Assembly (NCBI GenBank): GCA_022495005.1
Contig: JAGYXB010000372.1
Span: 496,001-560,000 of the forward strand
DNA length: 64,000 nucleotides
Direction: 5' to 3'
Origin: Rhyacophila brunnea
Taxonomy: Eukaryota > Arthropoda > Insecta > Trichoptera > Rhyacophilidae
The position numbers were made by a program, and so were the translations under genes. How positions within the stretch are numbered: the first letter of the stretch is position 1; each line of letters starts with the position of its first letter. Shown piece by piece: positions 44,691 to 55,940 of the stretch. The notes below the pieces were generated by a model that was not told the origin of the DNA, searched no databases, and worked only from the letters and a program-made list of their open reading frames with translations.

Positions 44691-45116
44691 TATTTAGACT
44701 GAGCTAGCCCTACTTATAACTAATAATTGAGGGGGTGTTAAAACATTGTTTTGGATGACAGTAAGTAAGGTATAAGGCAAAAATAAGTAATCTTAAATGG
44801 AAACCAAACCTAACCTAACCAATAATGCAGTACCTATAATCGGCTATTTTCAGAATTTCTTTGCTTTGGCTTCCTGTAAACCGACGTGAACAAACTAATG
44901 TTTTAGAATAATATGGATGTAACAGTGAAAGAATATTGTATTTTCCCCATAACGATACCGCAAATCTCTTTTTATTTTCCCCAGAGAGCATAGACAATTT
45001 TTTTTTAATCGAAGTCCTGATGTCTATGGTATAAGCCACAGTATATTTGCCAGTGAAACACGTTAGCCTGAGGTCGTGAAGCTATTGATAGTTTTTAATA
45101 TCAAATACCGCATAAA
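44691..45116 (+). other. Upstream region of ZNF-4
   Basis: Similar to the ZNF-3 and ZNF-5 upstream regions from GAGCTAGCCCTACTTATA onward, including the TTAGG-type run at 44809-44820 and the conserved last 100 bases before the ATG. Confidence 0.5.
44809..44820 (-). repeat. TTAGG-type run upstream of ZNF-4
   Basis: CCTAACCTAACC, one unit shorter than in the other two copies but ending at the same distance from the start codon. Confidence 0.55.
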
Positions 45117-45281
45117 ATGGAAGAAGAAACCGGTGAATTATCACATGACGAAACGGCGGAGGTAATCAGCGACGGTGCATACCTATCGATTGACGTAAAT
45201 CACTTCAACAGCAATGGTCGATTTGACGTGTCAGTAAAACAGGAAAACATCGAGGACAACAATAGTATCCACTTAAAAGAG
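45117..45281 (+). CDS. ZNF-4 exon 1
   Basis: 55 codons from ATG to GAG|GTAAGT, phase 0. The peptide starts MEEETGELSHDETAEVISDG, contains FDVSVKQENIEDNNS with the psi-K-x-E motif VKQE, and ends HLKE. It is the first exon of the only copy in which all three coding exons are visible and intact. The donor matches the consensus best among the first exons together with ZNF-5. Confidence 0.85.
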
Positions 45282-47498
45282 GTAAGTAGATTTCTAATTT
45301 GTTTAGGCGAGGGTATTCAAAATTCTGTTTCAAATGCGCAGTAACTAAGCACGACTAATCTACAAAGTGAACAACAAATTGAAGACAATATTGTTTTAAT
45401 ATCAGATGGAACAAACACTATGTAGGTAATTATACAGAGATTTTTCTTTCTATTTTACGAAATAAGTATTGCAAAAGTAATCAACGTTCTTGTCTGTTTA
45501 GTGGAAGCCAACGGCAAACAAATTTAATGCAAACACCTTCTATATTAACTATACTAGATTAAGGTTAGGTTGGGGTGAATGTCTTAGGCTAAGGCCACAT
45601 AGGCAGGTTCCTTGCTTGGTAGCTACGTGCTTGGTGACATATCCTACTATACTATATGGACGCACACTATACTATCGCAATGGCCACACTACATGATTCG
45701 CGCGTCGATACGTGATTATTATTCCCGGCGAACAAACAAGTTGGTTATTTTCTTATACCACCTTTTTCAAGATGGCGGATGTTTCGTCAGTATGACAAAC
45801 GTCAAACACCGTATATTTTGAGGTTATGAATAATGACGCATGGGATGAATAATTGACAGTACGCACGCAACAAGCTCGAATTTGAGATTTCCGAAATTTT
45901 AAACTTAAATTCACTGTGAGAAGTAGCTTTCTGGTTAGTTTTGAGAGTGACATAATATAGTTGTTGACTTGAACGCTCCCAAATGTCAAATGAATTTGTA
46001 CCTGAGCACGTAGCGTGCCAATGCGTGTAAATGAATCGACCCGTAAAAATTTAATTAATATTCAGCCATCTTTTGACCGACCTTTGATTTCAAATGTGCC
46101 TGTAACGTTATAAACTGTGAAAACTTAATAATTGTGTATTGTGTTGTGTATGTAACTTTTTGTGAACCCTAATTAATAATAAAAAAAAAACTGTTGACTT
46201 TTGCGTCGATTAATTGGTACGTTCATCATTTTTATCATCCCGTCAATTCTGCATTTACCCCCAACTGTCAAGACCTACCGTACACTGAACGTGCTCTACC
46301 GAACTAAAAACCAGCTTCTATTGACCGCCTTGAACTATTCTGAGCTAGTCGAAGGGTGGAAGCTGGTCGTGTGGCTCACGCGTTCTGCCGACGGCACGCT
46401 ACGAGGGCGTCATTAACGTCAGGCCGACCGGAGAGTTGAGCGCGGAGGTCGGATCGGGCTGTGCGGCCCCGACTCCCCTCCCTACCCGGACTTCCGGGGT
46501 GTCAATATTATGATTAAGAAATGTTCTGTTGCCTAGGCTGAGAATCTATTATTGTCGGCCATTAATGTTTCCTTACCTAAACAAACTATTAAACATCAGA
46601 GTGACAGCGAAAAACAGACAAAAACAGCGATAAATTATTATATAATTTAGTAATAAAAGTTAAAATTTATAGAATTAAACTAACGGCGCTTCAATAAGCG
46701 GCCCGTTTTCTTACGTCTGAAATTTAACAAGATAATTAAAAACTAGTTGAAGAGTCTAGGTTATTACAAGTTTTGTTTTGTTACGCCAAAGAAGTATAAC
46801 TTCTAACGTGTGTACATAAGTACACACACCGATTTCTTTTAACCGTGAGACATTGAAATAAATTATATTTCGAGTCCTACTGATGATTAAATTATTTTTA
46901 TTGTTCTCTTTTATTTCTCTATGTTTTATATATTTTTATTGATTTTTTTAATTCTATAATAAAAGATATTTTATATAAAACACTAATTTTGATAAAATTT
47001 TGTATGAAAAAGGTGCATTTTGTTTTTTTCTATTAAAACTTTGGAGCCACACCTAGAAGTTTATTCGTCAAATCTCAAACTATATGGCCGCAACTGCAAA
47101 AATCCACAATATAATTTAAAAAGATATATTTATGTATTTAAGAACTACAGTAGGATAAAGTACACAAAATTATTCTAACATGGTACATATTTCTGCGGTC
47201 TACTGCAATTAATTAAATTGTTGTTAATTATTTTACATTCAAACTAAAATTATTTAAGATAATGTTATATGCAGTTACGACCCTATAGATCTCAATGTGC
47301 GATATGTTTACAAAAAGGCAGATTAAAGTACGCAATGTGCTGCAGTTAGCTGGAATGTCTTTCGGTGAGTATACATTCACTTTCCAAATGCAGTCGTACA
47401 TTGGTGGCCACTGAAAGCAGAGAATACAGCTGTGGCAGGTCTTATCCAGGAATGGATTGACTGTTACATAATATTATTAATCATGTTGTTATTTTCAG
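45282..47498 (+). other. Intron 1 of ZNF-4
   Basis: 2217 bp, half the length of its counterparts. The central part with the Helitron-like element and tRNA-like modules is absent, and a GC-richer segment (46195-46500) sits at the join. Both ends match introns 1 of ZNF-3 and ZNF-5. Confidence 0.65.
46195..46500 (+). other. GC-rich segment in ZNF-4 intron 1
   Basis: GC content rises sharply (for example GTGCGGCCCCGACTCCCCTC near 46460) and the segment has no match in the other copies. A 71-codon frame (46201-46416) has no family features I recognise. It looks like the remnant of an inserted element that replaced about 2.5 kb of the intron. Confidence 0.35.
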
Positions 47499-47651
47499 GA
47501 GTGTGAAGACAGCCTGGTCAATATAAAGCCAGAGAATGATAATGAGGATGTCATCATCAAACAAGAATTCGTTTACGATGCAATTCGCCAAATCATTAAT
47601 GAAAATCCTCAACTCGGCCCCTCCGATCGACAATACAGCCCAGTGGACCAG
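47499..47651 (+). CDS. ZNF-4 exon 2, SUMO-motif exon
   Basis: 51 codons, phase 0, between ATTTTCAG and CAG|GTACGT. The peptide begins ECEDSLVNIKPENDNED, then VIIKQEFVYDA and ends PSDRQYSPVDQ. Both psi-K-x-E motifs are present (IKPE, IKQE). Residues 56-106 of the spliced protein. Confidence 0.84.
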
Positions 47652-49519
47652 GTACGTGCATTTATAGGCTCACTGATAACTTTTAAACATCTTTTCAACA
47701 AAAATTCTGTTCACCCAATTTGGATGTCACTTATTCGAGCACTGCTGGTCGTATATCGCGAATAATATTGGCTTCCCTATTGGGTTTATCAGGGTAAACC
47801 AGTGACTCCATGAAGTTTTACAGGAAATAATCCAGATATATTAAATCGCACGACTTTGGAGGAGGCCAATAATTGTCAGGTCCATTTTCGAAATCAACTA
47901 AAGCAATCGTTTATGATCGGTTAGGGGAAGAAAATAAATGACAATCGTGTCCTGTTTTCCGATTATATTTTCGTAGTAAAGTCCATTTGTAGCGGTGACA
48001 AGAGACCCACAGATGGCGCTGCCCATTGACGGATTAGGATTTAACCATATGTTAACTCCGTAGTTTTTTTTATCTCAGTCTTACGGCCAGTCACTGCCGA
48101 TGCATCATTATTCTATAGCAGCGATGTTGAACCTATGGCACGCGAATGTTTTATGTTGAAGAGAAAATATATAACCTAATATAATAATGAAAAAAAAACA
48201 AAAAAGTGATACAAATAAATATATAAGTACTTATAAACAATATAAAAAAATAATGACGACATAGCCATGAGTATTTTCTATAGTTTTTAATATTCTTTTT
48301 ACCAGTAATATTTACCAATCGATGCGCAAACGGAAACGACGAAACTCGTGCATAAATGACTGAAAAAATTAATAGGCAAATACTCTTCAAGAATTTGTTT
48401 AATGTAAATATATAATTGAACAAATCGCTCATAATGCTTTATGCGTGACACATAATATTGTCGCACTCACCTCATCAGGCGGCGTAGGAAGCCGCTCCGC
48501 GAACTTCTGATTATGATCGATTTACAATGCTTGAGACCACTGTAGCGAGAGAATGCCTCAGCTGATCGCAGCGAATTCCGGTGTCATTTTGTGTGCGAAA
48601 ATTTCAAACATATGTCTTCGTCTAGAAACACGGTGAAAGATAGAATCTCAAGAACACGTTGCTATATTTATAACTTTTTAATGCTACCTTTTCTTTATTT
48701 CCCAATAAAAAACTGATCGACAGGTCAGACAGTCGAAAGATTGTATTTGGGAAATTCTATAGAGGTCTTGTCGTGTTCACTTATCAGGGCATTTCTATTG
48801 ATTAAGATGGCGCTGCTCCGCGCTATAGTTGAATAGAGAAAACTTAACTTTTTTATAAGTCTGATACGTCATCACTGGTGTGTTTTGCTCCTTTACCTCG
48901 TAATATTTTAACGTTATTTTATCAATGAATGATCAATGTGCTTTTACCATTGGTGTATGGTTGGGTACTGATATCATCTCCCCGACAGTATTTGACTTTA
49001 GCCGTGTCTAGGCATATTGTTTCCACTTGGATCTTTTACTATTTTTTTAATTTAGTGGAAACACGCAGTTACATTTTAATTACAAAAATATGTTTTCAAT
49101 AGAATAATGAAAAGTTATGACAACCAGTAAAGTTTCCATATATTAATTATAATATAGTTAAGCCTTACAAGATAGAAAGTAAGAATAACATAAATATAAA
49201 GAAATTACTTAAGAAAAGTGAGAAAGACTAATGAAAAGACAAAAACGTAAGATGTTTTTTAAATGTATAAGTATTATATAAGACATATTATGTCTATCTA
49301 TACAAAATTTTGGAGATAGTGCGTTTAAACGAAACAGGTGAATTATTGAATGGATTAACGGTGGAGAAATACATATTGTAATAATTTAAACAAGAGCGCC
49401 GAATAAAAGAGTTTTGTGCATGATTAGAATCCCTACGACTGACATGGTACATAATGGTTATAATGAACTGTTATTTAAAAATGTCATAATTTATTAATAC
49501 TTTTAAATGTATTTTTTAG
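47652..49519 (+). other. Intron 2 of ZNF-4
   Basis: 1868 bp, the long form. The first 430 bp match intron 2 of ZNF-1, 48090-48480 match the intron of ZNF-2, and 48770-49440 is unmatched AT-rich sequence. No exon is seen. Confidence 0.6.
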
Positions 49520-50905
49520 ATTATCGCTAGAAGCACTATACCGGCCAATGTTGCGAGCCTCATGTCGTCGTGGGATGTGACTGAAGCACAGGTGTCTAGC
49601 GACGACCTACACATTGAGGAACACGACATGAAGAAAGAACTGAAGGAATATCTTGAAAGGTACAAAGATGTCGCCTGTCGCAATAGTAAACGGGATATTT
49701 TTCAATCGATTAATATGGTAAACACAGAATTATTAGTGGCAGTTATACAACTGGAAAAAAAATCGTTTCATAAACAAAATTTTGTGTGCAGTATCTGTTT
49801 TGATTTTTTTTCATCGTTAGACCTGATGTTGCTACACAAAGCGATACACAAAACCACAATTGCGAAAACAAACGATTCCGTTGCAAAGCTGGTTAAATGT
49901 GACGATGGTCATTTTTCAAGATTTCGTCCTGGTAACGTCATAAAGTCACTCAAAATGACTCATTCTGGCGAAAAGCCATTTAACTGTGTTAAATGCAATT
50001 ACTCATGCAGACAGTCTAGTGGCATGAAATCACACAACATGACTCATTCTGGTGAAAAACCTTTTAAATGTGATAAGTGCCAATACTCATGCAAACGTTC
50101 AAGTGACATGAAAACACATAAAATGACTCATTCTGGTGATAAACCATTTAAATGTGATAAGTGCAATTACTCATGCACGACGTCTGGTAGCATGAAAATA
50201 CACAAAATGACTCATTCTGGTGAAAAGCCATTTAACTGTGATAAATGCAATTACTCATGCACGACGTCAAATAGCATGAAAACACACAAAATGACTCATT
50301 CGGGCGAAACGCCATTTAAATGTGATAAGTGCAAATACTCATGCACGACGTCTGGTAGTATGAAAACACACAAAATGACCCATTCTGGTGAAAAGCCATT
50401 TAACTGTGATAAATGCAATTACTCATGCACGACGTCAAGTAACATGACAACACATAAAATGACTCATTCTGGTGAAAAGCCATTGAACTGTGATAAATGC
50501 AATTACTCATGCACGACGTCAAGTAACATGACAACACATAAAATGACTCATTCTGGTGAAAAGCCATTAAACTGTGATAAATGCAATTACTCATGCAGAC
50601 AGTCAAATAATATGAAAACACACAAAATGACTCATTCTGGTGAAAAGCCATTTAACTGTGATAAATGCAATTACTCATGCACGACGTCAGGTAACATGAC
50701 AACACATAAAATGACTCATTCTGGTGAAAAGCCATTGAACTGTGATAAATGCAATTACTCTTGCACGACGTCAAGTAACATGATAACACATAAAATGACT
50801 CATTCGGGCGTAACGCCATTTAAATGTGATATATGCAATTACTCATGCACGACGTCTGGTAACATGAAAAGACACAAATTGACTCATACTGGAGAAAAAT
50901 CATAA
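49520..50905 (+). CDS. ZNF-4 terminal exon, 11-finger C2H2 array
   Basis: A phase-0 exon of 461 codons plus TAA, giving a spliced protein of 567 residues. Order: IIARSTIPAN leader; MKKE in place of the IKQE motif; ELLVAVIQLEKKSF; a divergent finger with Cys196, Cys199, His212 and His216 (protein numbering); a decayed finger; then 11 tandem fingers, all with complete ligands. Six or more helices are of the TTS-x-x-M type. Fingers 6 and 7 are nearly identical (TTSSNMTT), and 9-10 repeat the same pair, so the array has grown by one- and two-finger steps. Likely a nuclear DNA-binding protein. This is the best model for the family, although an ATG at 49562 could give a form without the SUMO-motif exons 1 and 2. 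Confidence 0.88.
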   Translation: MIARSTIPANVASLMSSWDVTEAQVSSDDLHIEEHDMKKELKEYLERYKDVACRNSKRDIFQSINMVNTELLVAVIQLEKKSFHKQNFVCSICFDFFSSLDLMLLHKAIHKTTIAKTNDSVAKLVKCDDGHFSRFRPGNVIKSLKMTHSGEKPFNCVKCNYSCRQSSGMKSHNMTHSGEKPFKCDKCQYSCKRSSDMKTHKMTHSGDKPFKCDKCNYSCTTSGSMKIHKMTHSGEKPFNCDKCNYSCTTSNSMKTHKMTHSGETPFKCDKCKYSCTTSGSMKTHKMTHSGEKPFNCDKCNYSCTTSSNMTTHKMTHSGEKPLNCDKCNYSCTTSSNMTTHKMTHSGEKPLNCDKCNYSCRQSNNMKTHKMTHSGEKPFNCDKCNYSCTTSGNMTTHKMTHSGEKPLNCDKCNYSCTTSSNMITHKMTHSGVTPFKCDICNYSCTTSGNMKRHKLTHTGEKS

Positions 50906-51389
50906 TGTGATAAATGTAATTACTCATGTATAACGTTTAGTAGCATGAAAATACACAAAAAGACTCATTTTGGTGATAAGTTTTTTAAATGTGATTTATC
51001 TAATATTTACTCATGCATTAGATCTGGTAGCATTAAATGGCATAATAAAAACTTATTTTGGTGAGAAGCCATTTAAATCTTATATTTATGTAATTACTCA
51101 TGCACAACGTCCAGTGTCATAATATCGCAAAAATTGACTCATTCTGTTGAAATGTCATTTTAATGAGATAAGTGTAGTTACGCATCCACAACGTTTGGTA
51201 GCATGAAATTGTATAAACGGACTAATTCTAGTGAAAAGTCATATTCATATTTTTTATGATACATGCAATTACCAATGCATATATTTTAATAAGATGAAAT
51301 TACATGAAAGGTCCCATTTCGGTGAAAAGCCAATTCGTGTAAATTCTTATACGCATGCAAATTGTCTGTAAAAACACTAAAATAAAAGA
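50906..51389 (+). pseudogene. Decayed fingers after ZNF-4 stop
   Basis: At least three finger relics follow in frame or nearly so (CDKCNYSCITFSSMKIHKKT after the stop, then CDLSNIYSCI, then HAQR-like pieces). They match those after ZNF-1, which reads through differently. Confidence 0.78.
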
Positions 51390-51710
51390 CACTGGCTTTG
51401 CTTTTCAGTGAACTGTATACTGTGCAGGAATGATTCGGATGCTGGGAAGAGGGGAGGGTATGTTTAGGATGCCAGTTACTGACCTTTTATGCTATTAAGG
51501 TTGGCTCCATGGCCTGGTTGTCAATCCTGGTCGTATTATCAGTCTCGTTGGGTATTGTTCATTGGGTCATCCGGTGCGTGAACATGACGGTATAACTTAA
51601 GTAAGCGTTTATATGCGCGCGGTTGATGAATGACTGACCGTTACTTGTCGCGCCAGGTGGGTAGGAATTTATCTGTTGTATTAGGGCCACCCTAATTGGC
51701 GTATTCAGAC
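51390..51710. repeat. 330-bp block, ZNF-4 copy
   Basis: A copy of 4768-5099 with a deletion of about 20 bp (the AAGGGTCAAATTGTC part is missing). Confidence 0.5.
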
Positions 51711-52342
51711 AAGGCCATTTGAATGTGATATAATTACTCATGCATAACTTCTGGTAGTATATTTCACAACGACGTATTTATTTATAAGAAATCCCGCTTT
51801 TTTGGGACATAATTTCAATATAATTTAATATTATACCATTAAAAATATTGGCTACCCGTTCACTATTTAGCTATGATAAAGTATCTGTAGTTAAGACTTT
51901 GAAATAATGGTCAGTCGAGAAGGGACCGAACGTGCGTACGTCATTTTTATTATCAACCGATAACGTAAACAATTAATATTTTTGTAGCTCATTCTATAGC
52001 GACATAATATTATTATGTAACCGTATGTAATATTAGTTTAAACCATACAATAATAATTATTGCCTCTGTGCTAAATACAGTTATTTAATACTTCAAACCC
52101 ACTTGCTCTAAGAAATCTCGTTTGTTGTTTGTTGTATTTTGGATTTGTGTAAGTGGACGTTAGGTCTTAGCGACATAAATTGAAGTGTATCGAACTCCAC
52201 TATCGTAAGATAGTTGTTTTTTAATGTTAACACATGGGCCTCTAACAGATTTTGTTTTAACGAAAAACGGATGTCAACCACTTTCTCATCCTATTAAGTC
52301 CATTCTCTGACCCTACACAAATTGAAAAAAATATGTGTACAT

Positions 52343-52414
52343 GCCAGACCCAGGATTAAAACCTGGACCCACGACGCTATAAGCCGACGCTTAAGACGCG
52401 CGGCCATCGTGGGA
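52343..52414 (-). repeat. tRNA-like module, ZNF-4 unit
   Basis: A copy of 25602-25673 whose box B is changed to GGTTTTAATCC, so it is no longer a good pol III promoter. Confidence 0.4.
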
Positions 52415-53296
52415 CTGTTATCTAGGTCATATTATTATTCATATAAAATAAAAAAAATATTCTATTTATAATATCTTGTTTTATGTATGATTAAAAGGCA
52501 TAATTTCAGATATTTTATAGAAAGATGAGTATTTTTTGTCAAAGTATATTCTGTTATGGTTTGGTTTCGCATAGTTTAAGGCGATAGACATTTTTTTTTA
52601 ATTCACAATTTCAACTTGATCAATTAATAAATATTTAGGTAAGTATCTGAAAACATTGAAAAGAAAAATATTTTTTAATTTAAGTCAGTTGTAAGTAAAC
52701 TTACAATTGTAAAAAAATGTAATAAAATGTAAAATTTGTCAAAGGACCCCATCTTATTATTAAGTAGGTAATATTTAGGTATTATTAAAATTTATTTTAT
52801 TAAGTTTTCTATTTTGTACTTGAGAGATTTTTCACACGTTCATAATTTTAATATTTTCTATAATTATTTTAAAAACCATGGATTTTTCTAAAAAAATAAA
52901 TGTGTGCAAGCTTCGTATTTTTACGCTAGGTGCCTTTTCACATCTATTCTATACACAAGATTGCTATCGAGGGTAGTTTTTCATTTTTATATCGAAGTAT
53001 TAGCACGTTTTGTAACAATTACAATAAGTTAGCCGTCTAAACAGTCAAAACTGGCTATTCCGCTATAAAATTTAACACAAAGAGGTGCTGTTAAACATAG
53101 CACGTATTGTAACAATAACAACCAACTTCTTGTAATTTTTACGATAAGCGTTAATACTTCGACACAACAAATGAAAAACTACCCTCAATAGTTGCCGATA
53201 GCGGCCGATATCAGTCTTGTGTATAGAATAGATGCGCTGGTAGGTGAAGACATAATTGAATCGTAATACGTGTGACGTCACTAAACACAAAAAAAA

Positions 53297-53479
53297 ATGT
53301 ACAACTGTCATCGTATTTTCGTTTATGCCTGTAAATTGGTGTTATTTAATGTTCTATGCATGCTCCTCTTAGTTTTTAAGAGTTTGCCGTGTTATGGTAA
53401 TAATAGTTATGTCCAAAGATATTGGAATTGGTTCTGTCTAAATAAAATGTCAGCCGACGGAAGTTTTTGTTTTGAATGA
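53297..53479 (+). other. Short ORF, ZNF-4 unit copy
   Basis: 60 codons, starting MYNCHRIFVYACKLVLFNVL and ending SADGSFCFE, after an A-rich lead (CAAAAAAAAATG). See 6671-6856 for the argument about coding status. Confidence 0.2.
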
Positions 53480-53830
53480 ATGAACCCAACATTGTTAGCC
53501 GTTGACAAGTGGAAGGTACCAACCTGTTGAATATGACGATAGGTTGGTTAAAAACTGTTTTAGTAACAATATGTATTATATTTTATATATAAATAAAGAA
53601 AATCGGAAACTTATTTGGTTTTAATCGTTTTTATTCACATTTCCCCATTCATAATTAGTAGTACCTACCTGTTCGTTAAGGAAACTCATCATTCTAAACC
53701 ATATATTTATTGTCATCTCACGTCAGAGCGAAGAAGTAGCATTCTATTTCTTCGCTCGGTATGCTGGTCATCGTCTGTTATTTGGACTTGGGAGTGAACA
53801 AATAAACAAATACCTCGGAATGATCCAAAA

Positions 53831-54887
53831 CAGCATTTTTTATGTGACTTTTACTTTTACTATTTTTATTACATTTTTACGTTCATTGTTTCGACTTTTC
53901 ACTATTTCAACTACTCGTATTTTTTTGTAATATTTTTTTATTGTGACCCTTGACCTGATAGGTAGTGACAACTACCTGTTATCACCAGGCTTTACTTGGT
54001 GTTTATAAATATTAATAAAAGCGGGCCGAACCGCTACCCTGATGTCTATAAACGATTAAATAAAACACCTGATCTGGTTCCCAGCTCAACTACGTAAATG
54101 TGTTATCCTTAGGTAAAGTCCTTCGCCCGGTGTGTAAAAGTAACACGCCGGGCAAAGATGAACAAAGATCCAGGAAAAGGGGAACAATAAAGTACACGAG
54201 ATGACGAATGCAAATAAATTATCGAAAAACGTAGCGGATTTGTTTTATATAAAATAGGCGCTAGTAATAAAAAATAAAATGTTTAGTCATTAGTTTTATA
54301 AAGGAATTAATAAGTAAATATGTACGTAGTAATACTAATAAATTATGGTAAGATAAACTAACATGATATGTGAGGTAATTGGATAATAAAACTTCAAAAA
54401 ATAGCTTAACATACCTATTATAATATATTATATGTTTAATGCTTGACACTTATTAAAATGTTACATATGTTCATATTGTTACCAGACATTGACATCAAAT
54501 ATTTTCAGAGGTTTGCAAAAATAATTCCTAATGAGAATTTTCCGTTCCATGAAATAATATGAATTCCATATTAGGTATGCTCTTACAGGTAGATATACTA
54601 ATATAAAGAAACGATTAAATCATAATATATATTTTTTTAATTTTAATCCTTAACAATATCTTCTACGTCTACATTGCCCTCAAGTTCATTGCCATCAAAG
54701 CCATCTAATTTTTAACTACTTCAACTTATTACCTTCTTTATCTTATTTGCGATGAATTTGTGAATTTGTAAGTAGTTTGAAAAAGCAAAAAAAGGAATTT
54801 GGGACATTTTTATCACATCAAACGGCTTTCGATCTCTGGCAACTTTTACAAATTGGAATCAATCCCGGAGTACCATATTTTTTAAGT
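53831..54887. other. Intergenic spacer before ZNF-5
   Basis: Matches the spacer before ZNF-3 (29301-30700) except for one missing stretch. No gene is seen. Confidence 0.5.
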
Positions 54888-55940
54888 TCTTGTCGTCAAC
54901 CTTTTTTTTTTGCTATCTCTATTCTTGATTGGTCACTATCACATTCGAGTCTAGTATGAGAGGATAGAAGAAATTTTTGGTCAATCAGCTGCTTCACCGA
55001 GGTATTTTTTATAATGCATAAGTAAACATACATGCCACACTAATATTTCTGTTCTGTCCATCTGCAGCATCTGAGTGTGTAACAACGTGTTTGATTTCAG
55101 GTGAAAGATTCATGATTTTCTTAAATACACATGATGCGATGTCTTTAGAACCTCTCCACCGATTGACTATTGCCACATTATAATCTTCGGAGAATTCTTG
55201 AGAAGAACATTTTCTAATAAGTAGTTAAATTGTACGCAAACAATAATCTTTTATGGTTGGTACCTACACAATAATTGTGGATAATAGCAGACATGGTAGA
55301 ACCTGTTATAAACAACTATAACTAGTTGGTTTGATCTTTCCTTAGCTGTAGTTTATCTCCTGGTTTAGTGTAATAACATTTGTGTGCATCAATGAATTAA
55401 TGTACATTGTGTTGTTTGGAGATTTCATTCCTTGCCTCTTTGATAGATATATAATGTTGTTTTTATTTAATAAAACGCAATTTTTTATAGTACTTATTCC
55501 ACTTTTAATTAATATATTAGGACCGGTTTCGTCCGCTTCAGTGGGACATTTTCGACTCAAATGTCGAAAGTGTCCCACTGAAGCGTACAATACAATGCAG
55601 TTCCACCATGAATTGACAGTTAACAAAATAAAAGATATATAATGTTTACATGTAATATATTCATCGCCTTATGTATCTAATAAGGTTTATTGAATTTGAA
55701 ACACGTTTTGTTAAATACCTACATCACAATAAATGCAGTTCTCACACTTCCATTTTCCAACTGCATTGCTTTATATTCATCATTACATAATTTTTATAGG
55801 TATTTTAAATGACTTGGTAAGCTTATTTAAATAGGAACATCTTCACAGGAGTATTGGCTCTCGTGTTTTGGACGCTTTCTTATAAATGCCTCGATCTAGA
55901 CTCGTTCAGCAACCAATTTGTTTTTTTGTGGATGTCTTCC
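54888..55940 (-). pseudogene. Decayed transposase-like gene, copy 2
   Basis: The counterpart of 30702-31830 with more damage: CDSDH and SRI-like pieces near 54940, WRGSKDIAS-like near 55150, and the ESHY region near 55850. It is further split by the 178-bp insertion at 55457-55634. It was duplicated together with the ZNF unit. Confidence 0.55.
55457..55634. mobile_element. 178-bp palindromic insertion with 10-bp TSD
   Basis: Absent from the matching position in the ZNF-3 unit (about 31255). Flanked by ATATATAATG on both sides (55447-55456 and 55635-55644). Its centre is a long inverted repeat: CGCTTCAGTGGGACATTTTC pairs with GAAAGTGTCCCACTGAAGCG, one mismatch, across a short loop. It is non-coding. 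It shares edges with 9656-9885. A foldback or MITE-like element is the best fit. Confidence 0.7.

Larger units (their letters stand above)
51711..53830. repeat. Conserved downstream block of ZNF-4 unit
   Basis: Same order as 5100-7250, and gives the empty site for the LINE found in the ZNF-2 copy (CCCATTCATAATTAGTAG near 53645). Confidence 0.7.

Noticed and set aside
45753..45989. Minus-strand ORF of 78 codons with a counterpart at 57747-58031
   Set aside because: The similarity is explained by the duplicated intron. The two frames differ by indels and no splice or start context supports them.
50400..50651. Minus-strand ORF of 83 codons with an internal 28-residue repeat
   Set aside because: It is the antisense reading of the ZNF-4 finger array. 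Its repeat simply mirrors the 84-bp finger period.
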